The notes: generated by a model from the letters alone, not told the origin. Positions 49,241 through 58,168 are shown, counted from the stretch's first letter. The stretch is DNA of 64,000 nt from an uncultured Gemmatimonadales bacterium (GCA_947259405.1 CAMYLY010000001.1:62001-126000), one strand, 5' to 3'. Translations and numbers: made by a program.

Positions 49241-50368
49241 GTGGAACGACGCCAATTCTTTCGTACCGGAGTGGCGGCTGGCTTGCTCGGCGCCAGTCTC
49301 CCGGACTCGCTCGAAGCCATCACTCGGCCGCGCCGCGGGCGCGGGACGACGGCGACTCCAACCAAGCTGAGCTCCAACGAAAACCCGCTCGGTCTCTCCC
49401 CGGCGGCTGAGAAGGCCATCATCGAGGGGCTGGTGGATGCCAATCGGTATCCTGGGGATACCAGGCGGAAGGTCATCGCAGCTCTCGCCGAGCATCATCA
49501 CGTGGGCGGGGAAAACATCGTGACAGGAGGGGGGTCGACCGAGATCCTCCGCGTAGCCGTCCACGCGATGGGACTTCCCAACGGTCGACTCGTGGCGGCG
49601 GAGCCCACCTTTGAGGACGCACCCGGGTACAGCGCGCCGGTCGGGATCCCCATTGACAAGGTCCCCCTGCGGCCAGATGCGTCACACGATGTTCCCCGGA
49701 TGCGGGATGTGGCCAGTCGCTCCGACGGGCCGGTGGTCGTCTTCATCTGCAATCCCAACAATCCGACGGGTACCCTCACGTCCTGTGCGGAAGTCGACGC
49801 ATGGATCACCGAGGCAACCGACAACATCTTCTTCATTCTGGATGAAGCGTACTTCGACTTCGTCGAAGACTCGTCGTATTGGTCGGGTCTCAAGTGGATC
49901 AACGACAATCCGAATGTCCTGGTGTCACGGACGTTCTCGAAAGTCTACGGGATGGCCGGCCTGCGACTGGGGTACGGCATAGCGCACCCCACCACGGTCC
50001 GGAAGCTGATCGGAGTGGCCACGCGGAACAACTGCAATCACCTCGCCGGTGTCGCGGGTTTGGCGAGCCTCGCCGATCGCACGTTCTATCGCAAGAGTGT
50101 CGACGTGAATCGCCAGAGTCGCCACATTCTGTATGAGGCTCTGCGGCACCTTGAGATCGAGCACCTGCCGTCACACACCAATTTCGTGATGCATCGGATT
50201 CGGGGTTCGCTTGCAGACTACAACGGCCGCATGCTCGAACATGGGTTCCGCGTGGGTCGCCCGTTCCCACCGATGACGGATCATTCCCGCATCTCCATGG
50301 GACTGCCTACCGACATGGAACGCTTGGCCGACACCCTTCATACCTTCCGAAACAAGGGTTGGATCTAA
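49241..50368 (+). CDS. Tat-exported HisC-like aminotransferase
   Basis: A 375-residue class I/II PLP aminotransferase. It starts VERRQFFRTGVAAGLLG, a twin-arginine signal, then LSSNENPLGLSPAAEKA (histidinol-phosphate aminotransferase style), GGGSTEILRV, CNPNNPTGTLTS, DEAYFDF and the PLP lysine K234 in SRTFSKVYGMAGLRLGYG. HisC itself is cytoplasmic, so export implies a different substrate. GTG 49241 has GGAGGACCCCTC before it. Its stop overlaps the next start (TAATG), making it the first gene of the operon ending in the PPK1 fusion. Confidence 0.85.
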   Translation: MERRQFFRTGVAAGLLGASLPDSLEAITRPRRGRGTTATPTKLSSNENPLGLSPAAEKAIIEGLVDANRYPGDTRRKVIAALAEHHHVGGENIVTGGGSTEILRVAVHAMGLPNGRLVAAEPTFEDAPGYSAPVGIPIDKVPLRPDASHDVPRMRDVASRSDGPVVVFICNPNNPTGTLTSCAEVDAWITEATDNIFFILDEAYFDFVEDSSYWSGLKWINDNPNVLVSRTFSKVYGMAGLRLGYGIAHPTTVRKLIGVATRNNCNHLAGVAGLASLADRTFYRKSVDVNRQSRHILYEALRHLEIEHLPSHTNFVMHRIRGSLADYNGRMLEHGFRVGRPFPPMTDHSRISMGLPTDMERLADTLHTFRNKGWI

Positions 50369-51501
50369 TGTCTCACATCACTCCAAACCGATGGACCCGA
50401 TGGGCACTGCTCGCCGTGCCCGTGATAGCGTTGACCCCTCCAGCCCTCTCCGCGCAGATCGGTGCTGAGGATCCGTCCGTCGACAGTGCCACGGCGGTAA
50501 GCGCGCAGCTTCACACGTCGACGGATCCGCTCGAGCTCACGCTCATCGCTGATTTCGAGCAACTCCGCAAGGACCGCGATCAAGAGAGCGATCTTCGCGA
50601 CGCCTTGATGGTGCTACCGAGCGGAGATACCACAGCGCTCCAGATTCAGACTCGAGGCAACTTCAGGCTCAACAAGCGGAACTGTCGCTTCCCGCCAATC
50701 CGGCTCGACTTCAAACGTGGGGATATGGACGGCACCGTGTTTGAGAACCAGAACCGACTCAAACTCGTTGCGCCCTGCGACGACCGGAAGGACGAATACG
50801 AGCAGTTCGTGCTCCAGGAGTACCTGGTGTACCGGCTCCACAACGTGCTCACCGACCTGAGCTTTCGCGCCCGGCTTGCCCACATGACGTTCGTGGACAC
50901 CAGCGGGGACGAAGAGCCTATCACCAAGTGGACCTTCATCATCGAGAACGACGATTTCCTGGCGGCGCGGACCGGGTGGAAGATTCTGAATCTCCCTCAA
51001 GTCCCACCCGAGTACATCGATCCTGACGAAATCATGATGGTGGAAGTCTTCCAGTACATGGTAGGGAACACCGACTGGGATCCCAACCAACCCAATCCCA
51101 ACGATCCGTCAGAGTGCTGCCACAATCAGAAGAACATTGGATCGATGGCCGGCCCGGTTCTATCAATCCCGTACGATTTCGATTTCACGGGCATCGTGAA
51201 TGCCGAGTATGCGAAGCCAGACGGATCACTGCCTATTCGCCGGGTCCGACAACGTCTGTTTCGAGGCTGGTGCCGGAGCTCGGGAGAGCTGCAACCGACG
51301 TTTGACATGTTCAACGCGAAGAAGGCCGAGTTCTACGCGGTCTACGACGAAGTGGCCGCTTTCGATCCGGAGGTGAAGCAGGAGACCATCGAGTATCTAG
51401 ACGAATTCTACGCGACCATCAACGATCCGGACGAGATCGAGGACGAGTTCGAGAAGAAATGCCGTGATCCCTCAACGGGACGGCAGAGAGGGGATCGTTG
51501 A
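50368..51501 (+). CDS. Exported CotH-like protein
   Basis: A 377-residue protein with a signal peptide (LLAVPVIALTPPALSAQ). The region LQIQTRGNFRLNKRNCRFPP, NRLKLVAPCDDR, VLQEYLVYRLHNVLTDLSF, and the late YDFDFTGIVNAEY resembles CotH, a kinase-fold protein of spore coats and cell surfaces. The similarity is by pattern and I rate it moderate. CotH, DUF4956 and a polyphosphate polymerase commonly occur together in bacteria, and the next two genes fit that set, which supports the call. ATG 50368 overlaps the aminotransferase stop. Confidence 0.6.
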   Translation: MSHITPNRWTRWALLAVPVIALTPPALSAQIGAEDPSVDSATAVSAQLHTSTDPLELTLIADFEQLRKDRDQESDLRDALMVLPSGDTTALQIQTRGNFRLNKRNCRFPPIRLDFKRGDMDGTVFENQNRLKLVAPCDDRKDEYEQFVLQEYLVYRLHNVLTDLSFRARLAHMTFVDTSGDEEPITKWTFIIENDDFLAARTGWKILNLPQVPPEYIDPDEIMMVEVFQYMVGNTDWDPNQPNPNDPSECCHNQKNIGSMAGPVLSIPYDFDFTGIVNAEYAKPDGSLPIRRVRQRLFRGWCRSSGELQPTFDMFNAKKAEFYAVYDEVAAFDPEVKQETIEYLDEFYATINDPDEIEDEFEKKCRDPSTGRQRGDR

Positions 51502-51532
51502 CGCCGGCAGATCCGAGAGGGTTGGACCAGGT

Positions 51533-52417
51533 ATGAGTCGCAAGAGACCCGGCGGATCGATCGTCGGCGTCCTCATTTACTACGGGTTCCTGGCGGTCGG
51601 GCTCTGGGCCACCTTCCGCTGGGTCCCGGGCTGGGCCGAGATCTTTGCCGGTAGCCGCCTGGCCCAGCTCAGCTCGACCAGTTTCTCCGATGCACTGAGC
51701 GGGCCTTCCACGGCAGTGGTGACCGACTGGCCCACCGCCACGATGGCCATGGTTGGTGCACTCGTGGTCGTGATTCCAGTCGCGTGGGTCTACGTGATCA
51801 CCAAGCGCGGTCAGGATTACGACCCGTCCGTGGTCCAGACCATGATCATCCTGCCCGTTGCCGTCTCGGGCATCGTGCTCATTGTGCAAAGCAGCATCGC
51901 CTTGGCGTTTTCCCTCGCGGGCATCGTGGCGGCAGTTCGGTTTCGGAATACGCTCAAGGACACCAAGGACGCGGTTTACGTCTTCGTCGCGATCGGCGTG
52001 GGACTCGCCGCGGGCGTACAGGCGTTTGGGGTCACGCTCGTGATGTCCATCGTCTTCAACGTCGTGGTGCTCGTGTTATGGCGGTTCAACGTTGGCCACA
52101 TCTATGACCTGCAGGCCGCCGCGGTCCCTGCTGACGCGCAACTCGACACGTCGGGAGAGGACAAACCGTTTCAAGGCGTTCTGCGGATTCACACGGCCGA
52201 CCTGGAAGAGGCAGGTCCCGTAGTCGATTCGGTGCTGAACGATTCCGTCAAGCGATGGCGGCGAGCGGCCGAGACCCCTACCACGGGATCGGCCGGCGTG
52301 TTGGACTACTACGTACGTTTCAAGAAGAAGACGCCGCCCAAGGACGTCTTGACCAAGTTGCAGCAAAGAGGAATTGACCTGCAGTTGACCGCGGATTTTG
52401 ATTCGTTCGCCGATTAA
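51533..52417 (+). CDS. DUF4956 membrane protein
   Basis: A 294-residue inner-membrane protein. Helices lie at ~10-29, ~68-88, ~103-140 and ~150-185; the third region has the family-typical LAGIVAAVRFRNTLKDTKDA followed by VYVFVAIGVGLAAG. A cytoplasmic C-terminal domain (~195-294) is ferredoxin-like in pattern. DUF4956 proteins are found with CotH and VTC-type polyphosphate polymerases and may handle the polymer at the membrane, though this is not established. ATG 51533 is preceded by GGTTGGACCAGGT. It is 31 bases after the CotH-like gene and 12 before the PPK fusion. Confidence 0.85.
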   Translation: MSRKRPGGSIVGVLIYYGFLAVGLWATFRWVPGWAEIFAGSRLAQLSSTSFSDALSGPSTAVVTDWPTATMAMVGALVVVIPVAWVYVITKRGQDYDPSVVQTMIILPVAVSGIVLIVQSSIALAFSLAGIVAAVRFRNTLKDTKDAVYVFVAIGVGLAAGVQAFGVTLVMSIVFNVVVLVLWRFNVGHIYDLQAAAVPADAQLDTSGEDKPFQGVLRIHTADLEEAGPVVDSVLNDSVKRWRRAAETPTTGSAGVLDYYVRFKKKTPPKDVLTKLQQRGIDLQLTADFDSFAD

Positions 52418-52429
52418 CTTATACCGCAC

Positions 52430-55400
52430 ATGACCGCACTGCCTGAATTTCGACTCGACGTTGCCGACGCGGAGAAGCTGCGGGCACTCACCACCGCGCC
52501 TGTCCCGCTCGACCTCAAGGCGTCGGATTTGAAACGCGCCATGTACCGAGACGTGTACTACGACACGTCGGATGCCGAGTTGTACCAACGCGGCGTTGCC
52601 GTGCGCATGCGCCACACCATGGACGACCGGCGCTTCCTTACGGTGCGGGTGGGTGCCACTCTCATGGGCGGCGCGTTCCGCGGCGGCGACGAATACACGG
52701 CCGAGGTGACAGCCGAGCCCCCGGAAGGGGCGCTCGCCGGGACATCCGACCCGGCCCGGCGGCTCAAGGCCATTATCGACGCCAGCCGCCTCGAAGCACG
52801 CGTCGAACTCACGATCGATCGCGAATATCGAGAAGCGCGAAAGGGCTTCTTGCCGCTCCCCCAATTTGAGCTCGGCTTCAACGCCATCACCGTCCGGCAA
52901 GGCGACCTCACCACCACGTACCACCAAATGGACGTGCGACAGGTGCGACGAAGCAGGGTGAAGGCCGAAGACATCGCCCAGGCGATCTCGGACGCGCACA
53001 ACCTTCGGATTGTGATGACGGACCCGATTGAACGTGCCATGTCGAGCATTTCCACGCTCGAGAGCGATGGATTGGCCGAGGCAGTGAAGAAGCACAACGA
53101 GGTCGTCGTGGTGGCAGTTGAAGGACGGCGTATCGCCATGGTCCGTGGGATCGATGACATTCGACTTCCGAATGCCGCGGGAAGCGGCGAAGATGCCGCC
53201 CGCGAAGCGCTCCGCGAGGCACTTGGCAGCCCCGAGGGGCAGCTCACCCACATGGGGATCGTCCCGGCGACCCAAACGCGGCCGGCGATCGATGTATGGC
53301 TGGCGCGTCGGCTGCCGCGCGAGCAGGCCAACACCAACACGCTGCAGTGGTTCCTGCCCGGTGAGATCGTGGCACGTGCCGGCTCCCCGGTACTCCGTGA
53401 CTCCAAGACACTCGCCGCGTTGACCATCGCATCGCGGTCGGAGTTGTTGCCCGAGTGGTCCGCGACGGCGGGGGGCGACTGGCGCGGCGAGACAGTGCTG
53501 CCCACAGACGAATTCGCCGCCTCGAGCCGACAGACGCTCATGGAGTTGACAGTCCCGATCCTGCGCGAAGAGGCGCTCGACGCCGACACGCGGGCGCCCG
53601 AGCAATACATCAATGCCGAACTGAGTTGGTTGGAGTTCAACGCGCGCGTGCTGGGGCTCGCGGAGGATCCGACCGTGCCGCTGCTTGCGCGTCTCCGCTT
53701 CCTTGCCATTTTCGCTACCAACCTCGACGAGTTCTTCCAGGTGAAGGTGGCGGGGCTCAAGCAGGCGGCGGCCGCCGGTGTGACCGACACGTCGCCGGAC
53801 GGGCTGACCCCCCCTGAGCAACTGGACGCCATTGCGATTCGCCTGCGCGGGTTGGTGGAACGCCAGTATGCGGCTCTCGACCAACTCGTGGGCAAGGAAC
53901 TCCCGCAACACGGCATCGTCATCCGCCGCTGGACCGACCTCAATGAGGAAGAACGCGCTCACCTTACGAGATACTTCGATCAAGAGGCGTTCCCGATGCT
54001 CACGCCACGAGCCATCACGCGCGCGCCCGGGCATCCGTTCCCGATGATCGAAGAGCTGCAACTGTCCATTGCGGTAATGGTGCGCGATCCAAAAACCAAC
54101 CGAACCCACTTCGCCCAACTCAAAGTCCCCGACGCCCTCGATCGGTTCATTCAGCTTCCTGACTCGCGGGCGTTTGTGCCACTCGAAGAAATCGTACGCG
54201 CGAACGCCGGCAGTCTCTATCCGGGCCGCGAGGTCCTCGAAGTGCATCCGTTCCGTTTGGTGCGTGCCGGCGATATCGACGTTGATGAACAGGCGGCCGC
54301 GAGTTTTGCTCAGGCCATCGAAGAAGAGATCCGTCGGCGGCCCATCGCCCCCGTGGTCCGACTTGATGTCGAAGCATCCATGCCGCAGGAAATTCGCGAG
54401 GTCCTGATTCGCGAGCTGCGCTTCGAGGAGGGTGGGCAGGCGGCCGGGTTCACCGAAGCCGACTTATTCGAAGTGCCGGGGCTGGTCGACCTCAGCGCGT
54501 TGGGCGACATCGCGAACATGGACATCGACGAGCTGGATTACCCCAAATACCAAGCCGCCAATCCGTTCCCCAAGGATCGCTCGATCTTCGAGGTCATCGA
54601 CGAGGGCGACAAGCTGGTTCATCACCCGTATGATTCGTTCGCCGACACCTTCGAGCGCTTCATCGTCGAGGCTGCCGACGATCCGGACGTCGTCGCCATC
54701 AAGCTGACGCTGTATCGTCCCGGCGGCCCGTCCGAGTTGGGAGACGCAATCAAACGCGCCGCCGAGCACGGCAAGGACGTGTCCGTGTTCGTCGAGCTCA
54801 AGGCACGGTTCGACGAGCAACGCAACATCTTCTGGGCAAAACAGCTCGAGCGCGCGCGCATCCACGTTGTGACGGGGCTCGTCGAGTACAAGACGCACGC
54901 GAAGATCGCAGTCGTCGTTCGGAAGACTGACGGCAGGCTGCGGCGGTACGCGCAAATCTCGACAGGGAACTACAACCCGAACTCATCGAAGTTGTATACC
55001 GACGTCGGATTGTTCACCAGCGATCCGCACATTACGGCGGAAGTGCAGACACTGTTCAACGAGTTGACGGGATCGACCAAGCCGCCGGAATACGACTTCC
55101 AGCATATCCTCGTCTCGCCCACCACGCTGCGGAAGCGATTCCGGAAGCTGATCAAGCGCGAGATCGAACACGCCGAAGCGGGTCGGCCGGCCGGGGTTCG
55201 CGCGAAGATGAACGCGCTCGGCGACCCGAAGACGATCAGCACACTGTACCAGGCGTCGCAAGCCGGCGTGGACGTCGACCTGATCATCCGCGGGTTCTGC
55301 ATCCTCCGCCCTGGCGTGCCATCCCTCTCCGAGCGGATCAAGGTGATCTCACTCCTCGGCCGCTTCCTCGAACATGCCCGCATCTTTGTGTTCGAGAACG

Positions 55401-55672
55401 GGGGCGATCCAGAGTACTACGTCGGGTCGGCAGACTGGCGGCCCCGGAACCTCAAACGCCGCGTCGAGGTCGTCACGCCGGTGCGCGACCCCGAAGCCAA
55501 GGCGCGCCTCGAGTACATCATGCAGACGGAACTCGAGGACCCGACCGCATGGATCATGAGTTCCGACGGCACGTACGAACAGGGGATTCGCCAACCCGAG
55601 GTCGTTTCGGCCCAGGACGAATTCATGCGGGGCACGGATCCCAGCAAGAGCCCGGAAGCCGCGACAGCGTGA
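52430..55672 (+). CDS. ppk: CYTH - Nudix-like - polyphosphate kinase 1 fusion
   Basis: A 1080-residue protein; PPK1 alone is ~690. Residues ~1-205 are CYTH/triphosphate-tunnel-like (VYYDTSDAELYQRGVAVRMR, LEARVELTIDREYRE, PQFELGF), although the ExExK start is degenerate (EFRLD). Residues ~222-335 look like a Nudix hydrolase with a degenerate box (GSGEDAAREALREALG) and the ADP-ribose-hydrolase-like end RDSKTLAAL. PPK1 runs from ~391 (QYINAELSWLEFNARVLGL). The phospho-histidine is H823 (YKTHAK), but the second active-site histidine (E. coli H454) is Gln842 in RRYAQISTGNYN. Arginines and AxFDEQRNIFWAKQLE are kept. It makes or uses polyphosphate, probably with DUF4956. ATG 52430. Confidence 0.88.
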   Translation: MTALPEFRLDVADAEKLRALTTAPVPLDLKASDLKRAMYRDVYYDTSDAELYQRGVAVRMRHTMDDRRFLTVRVGATLMGGAFRGGDEYTAEVTAEPPEGALAGTSDPARRLKAIIDASRLEARVELTIDREYREARKGFLPLPQFELGFNAITVRQGDLTTTYHQMDVRQVRRSRVKAEDIAQAISDAHNLRIVMTDPIERAMSSISTLESDGLAEAVKKHNEVVVVAVEGRRIAMVRGIDDIRLPNAAGSGEDAAREALREALGSPEGQLTHMGIVPATQTRPAIDVWLARRLPREQANTNTLQWFLPGEIVARAGSPVLRDSKTLAALTIASRSELLPEWSATAGGDWRGETVLPTDEFAASSRQTLMELTVPILREEALDADTRAPEQYINAELSWLEFNARVLGLAEDPTVPLLARLRFLAIFATNLDEFFQVKVAGLKQAAAAGVTDTSPDGLTPPEQLDAIAIRLRGLVERQYAALDQLVGKELPQHGIVIRRWTDLNEEERAHLTRYFDQEAFPMLTPRAITRAPGHPFPMIEELQLSIAVMVRDPKTNRTHFAQLKVPDALDRFIQLPDSRAFVPLEEIVRANAGSLYPGREVLEVHPFRLVRAGDIDVDEQAAASFAQAIEEEIRRRPIAPVVRLDVEASMPQEIREVLIRELRFEEGGQAAGFTEADLFEVPGLVDLSALGDIANMDIDELDYPKYQAANPFPKDRSIFEVIDEGDKLVHHPYDSFADTFERFIVEAADDPDVVAIKLTLYRPGGPSELGDAIKRAAEHGKDVSVFVELKARFDEQRNIFWAKQLERARIHVVTGLVEYKTHAKIAVVVRKTDGRLRRYAQISTGNYNPNSSKLYTDVGLFTSDPHITAEVQTLFNELTGSTKPPEYDFQHILVSPTTLRKRFRKLIKREIEHAEAGRPAGVRAKMNALGDPKTISTLYQASQAGVDVDLIIRGFCILRPGVPSLSERIKVISLLGRFLEHARIFVFENGGDPEYYVGSADWRPRNLKRRVEVVTPVRDPEAKARLEYIMQTELEDPTAWIMSSDGTYEQGIRQPEVVSAQDEFMRGTDPSKSPEAATA

Positions 55673-55681
55673 GACTGCCAT

Positions 55682-55721
55682 ACTGTCCCCAACACCGTCC
55701 CCCAATGAGGACAGTTTTGTT
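55682..55721 (+). terminator. Possible terminator after the PPK fusion
   Basis: ACTGTCC (55682-55688) pairs with GGACAGT (55709-55715) around a 20-base loop and is followed by TTTGTT. The loop is long, so the call is moderate. It would separate the polyphosphate operon from the next gene. Confidence 0.45.
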
Positions 55722-55852
55722 GCTTTCTGAGCACTTAAGTGGTTACTGAACAATGACTTACGGGACGGCATGTATCTGGCATTACAGCAGAGCGGGGAAC
55801 TAGCGGCCCCATCCCCCCCGTGATGAGACTCGAAGGAGCCGGAGGAGTGCCC

Positions 55853-57766
55853 ATGGTCAAGTCATTACTGCTCGCCTCTGTAACGCTGGCGTGGGTGGCC
55901 CCCGTCGACGCGTTGGCCCTCCAGCAAGAACCCACGGTTCGTATCTGGACGGACAAAGGTCCGACCGTCAAGACGGGCGACCGCGTGCGTCTGTACGTCG
56001 AAACGATCGAGGACGGATATCTACTCGTGGTCCATGCGGAACCGGACGGCAGAATCCGCTTCCTGTACCCGCTCGACCCATATCGGGACAACTTCGTGCG
56101 GGCCGGTCGCAGCGTCGAAATCCGTGGCCGCGGTGATCGCGAGGCCATCCGGGTCTACCATGATGGTGGTTTCGGAACGGTCTACGCGGCGTTCTTCCGC
56201 GACCCATTCGAGTACAGAGACTTCATCTTCGGCGATCATTGGGATTATCGTGCGCTCGAGTCGTATCGACTCGACGATGAGCGCGATCCTGAGGCAGAGC
56301 TCACGGCGATCGTCCAGCATGTCGCTGGGCAGACGTTCTTCGAATACGATCTGATCAACTACGGGGTCGGACAGGCCGTTGCCGCTGAACGCCAGACGTA
56401 CGTATCCGTTGGACTGGGGTATGGCTACCCCTATTACGGATCCGCGTTTTCCTTCGGCATTTCCTTCGGCAACACGTATCCGTACCACCGCCGCTACTAC
56501 ACGCTCTACAACTGCGGACCGTATTGGTATGACGCGTGGACCTGCGGCTCGTGGTATCGTGCGGCGTACGGGTGGTACACGCCGTTCCCGTACTGGCGTT
56601 CCTACTGGGGTTACAACTCCTACGGGTATTACTACCCGTACTCATACTACTACCCGTACACGTACTACCGTCCGTACTATGGTGATCCGTACTACTACGG
56701 ATCGTATCCTCGGGCGCCGAGCCGATATCGGGTCGCGTACGGATCCAGTGGCCACGACTACCTGGGCAAGTACGCGTTCAAGCCTGACCAAGGCCGGACG
56801 CTGACTGGTGGCATCGGTATGCGGAATCGTACGGTCCGAACGGCCTCCACGAGCCGCCGTGCGGGACCATCAACGGTTGCGCTTGGCAACCGCCGCGTGG
56901 CGCCGAGTACGACGACCACGCGTCGTCAGTCGTCGAGCGCCAACGGGAACCGTGATGCGCGGGCCACGGGTTGGGGCATCACCAACGGCCGGAGAACGAT
57001 TGCACCGACACGCCAGCCGGTGCGGCAGACCACGGTGCAAGCCGATCAAGGGCGGCGCACACTCGATCGGACGACCGTGAGGCGACCGGACGAGACCGCT
57101 GGCCGCCGGACCGAAACCACCGCGCGGCGCGCCACGGGCAGCAGCAGCACGGCTGACCGTGCCATCAACTCTCAGCGGCGGACCACGTCGAACGAAGCGT
57201 CATCGAGCAGTCGGCGCTCGGTCGATCAGTCCCAGGCCCGTCGTCGCGAGGCCACCACGTCGGAGCGGCCAACGCGGCAGTCACCTACGCGCGCGACCGA
57301 TGCGCGCGGCACGAGCCGTGTGAGGCCATCGACTGGGACTACTCCGCGCCGCGCGACGTCACCCACAGCTTCTTCGCGGGTGCGCGTGGACAACTCCCGG
57401 GCGGCAACGCCACGGCGGAGCACACAGTCGCAGAACCGTGTGCGCCCACAGCGGAGCACGCAGCCGCAGAACCGCGTGAGGCCACAGCGCAGCACGCAGG
57501 TGCGGCCACAGCGGAGCACGCAGTCACGGCAGGTGCGGCCACAGCGTACGCAGTCCAACCGGTCGGTGACCCGGACGCCGACGCGCACGACGCGACCGTC
57601 AGTCCGGACGCCCACTCGCACCACGCGCCCATCAGCACGACCGGCGCAGCGGACGGCGCCTCGGACGGTGCGTCCGGCACCACGGCCAACCACGCGGTCG
57701 GCGCGTCCGACCACACGGACTCGGTCGGCTCCGCGACGGCCGACCCGGCCGCGACCCGACAACTAG
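55853..57766 (+). CDS. Exported DUF4384 protein with Tyr-rich segment and polycationic tail
   Basis: A 637-residue protein. A signal peptide (LLLASVTLAWVAPVDALA) precedes a DUF4384-type domain (~25-130: VRIWTDKGPTVKTGDRVRLY, GRIRFLYP). A tyrosine-rich stretch follows (~190-300: YGYYYPYSYYYPYTYYRPYY). The last ~320 residues are almost entirely Arg, Thr, Ser, Pro and Gln with short repeats (RPQRSTQ, RTPTRTTRPS), strongly basic and surely disordered. ATG 55853 follows GGAGGAGTGCCC. It ends at a strong terminator. It is on the same strand as the PPK fusion, 180 bases downstream; a polycation beside a polyphosphate enzyme is suggestive only. Confidence 0.8.
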   Translation: MVKSLLLASVTLAWVAPVDALALQQEPTVRIWTDKGPTVKTGDRVRLYVETIEDGYLLVVHAEPDGRIRFLYPLDPYRDNFVRAGRSVEIRGRGDREAIRVYHDGGFGTVYAAFFRDPFEYRDFIFGDHWDYRALESYRLDDERDPEAELTAIVQHVAGQTFFEYDLINYGVGQAVAAERQTYVSVGLGYGYPYYGSAFSFGISFGNTYPYHRRYYTLYNCGPYWYDAWTCGSWYRAAYGWYTPFPYWRSYWGYNSYGYYYPYSYYYPYTYYRPYYGDPYYYGSYPRAPSRYRVAYGSSGHDYLGKYAFKPDQGRTLTGGIGMRNRTVRTASTSRRAGPSTVALGNRRVAPSTTTTRRQSSSANGNRDARATGWGITNGRRTIAPTRQPVRQTTVQADQGRRTLDRTTVRRPDETAGRRTETTARRATGSSSTADRAINSQRRTTSNEASSSSRRSVDQSQARRREATTSERPTRQSPTRATDARGTSRVRPSTGTTPRRATSPTASSRVRVDNSRAATPRRSTQSQNRVRPQRSTQPQNRVRPQRSTQVRPQRSTQSRQVRPQRTQSNRSVTRTPTRTTRPSVRTPTRTTRPSARPAQRTAPRTVRPAPRPTTRSARPTTRTRSAPRRPTRPRPDN

Positions 57767-57788
57767 CGGGCACGATGGAATCCAGTGC

Positions 57789-57820
57789 AAAGGGGAGCCA
57801 CTCGGCTCCCCTTTCTTTTT
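57789..57820 (+). terminator. Rho-independent terminator
   Basis: AAAGGGGAGCC (57789-57799) pairs with GGCTCCCCTTT (57804-57814) around a 4-base loop, followed by CTTTTT. This is the clearest intrinsic terminator in the window, 22 bases after the DUF4384 gene. Confidence 0.9.
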
Positions 57821-57922
57821 GTGCGAACGTCATCCCGCACGCGCACTCTCCCCCTCCCCCACGGCGCACAGTGGAGTACATTACCCTCCTGACAACAACG
57901 GCATCGCACGCGGGAGACGTGA

Positions 57923-58168
57923 ATGGCAGCCATTAGTGTGCAGCATCTGGTGACGAAGCTCGAGGAGCTGAAGCAGGAGATGGACGCGGGCAACCTCCGT
58001 CACGGGGAATACGATCAGCGCTTGGCACGGCTTATCGGGGAGTTGCGGGAGCGCAAGGTGGAGGCGGATCGCGCGGAAGTCATCGCGTCGTTGGACAAGC
58101 TACTTGCCGACGGGACCATTACTCCGTCGGTCAAGACGCACATGATTGCGCGGTTGGGCCTCGATTAG
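57923..58168 (+). CDS. Small helical protein, 81 aa
   Basis: A short cytoplasmic protein with a charged helical, probably coiled-coil, profile (VTKLEELKQEMDAGNLRH, LARLIGELRERKVEADRAEV, ASLDKLLADGTITPSVKT). No motif identifies it. The ATG at 57923 has CGGGAGACGTGA before it, and a strong terminator follows, so a real single gene is likely. The function is unknown. Confidence 0.72.
   Translation: MAAISVQHLVTKLEELKQEMDAGNLRHGEYDQRLARLIGELRERKVEADRAEVIASLDKLLADGTITPSVKTHMIARLGLD

Noticed and set aside
52076-54247. 723-codon minus-strand ORF
   Set aside because: It lies antisense to the DUF4956 gene and the PPK fusion, has no recognisable motif, and reflects GC-rich codon bias.
55740-55800. Sigma-54 promoter before the DUF4384 gene
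   Set aside because: There is a TGGCA element but no TTGC element at the required spacing.
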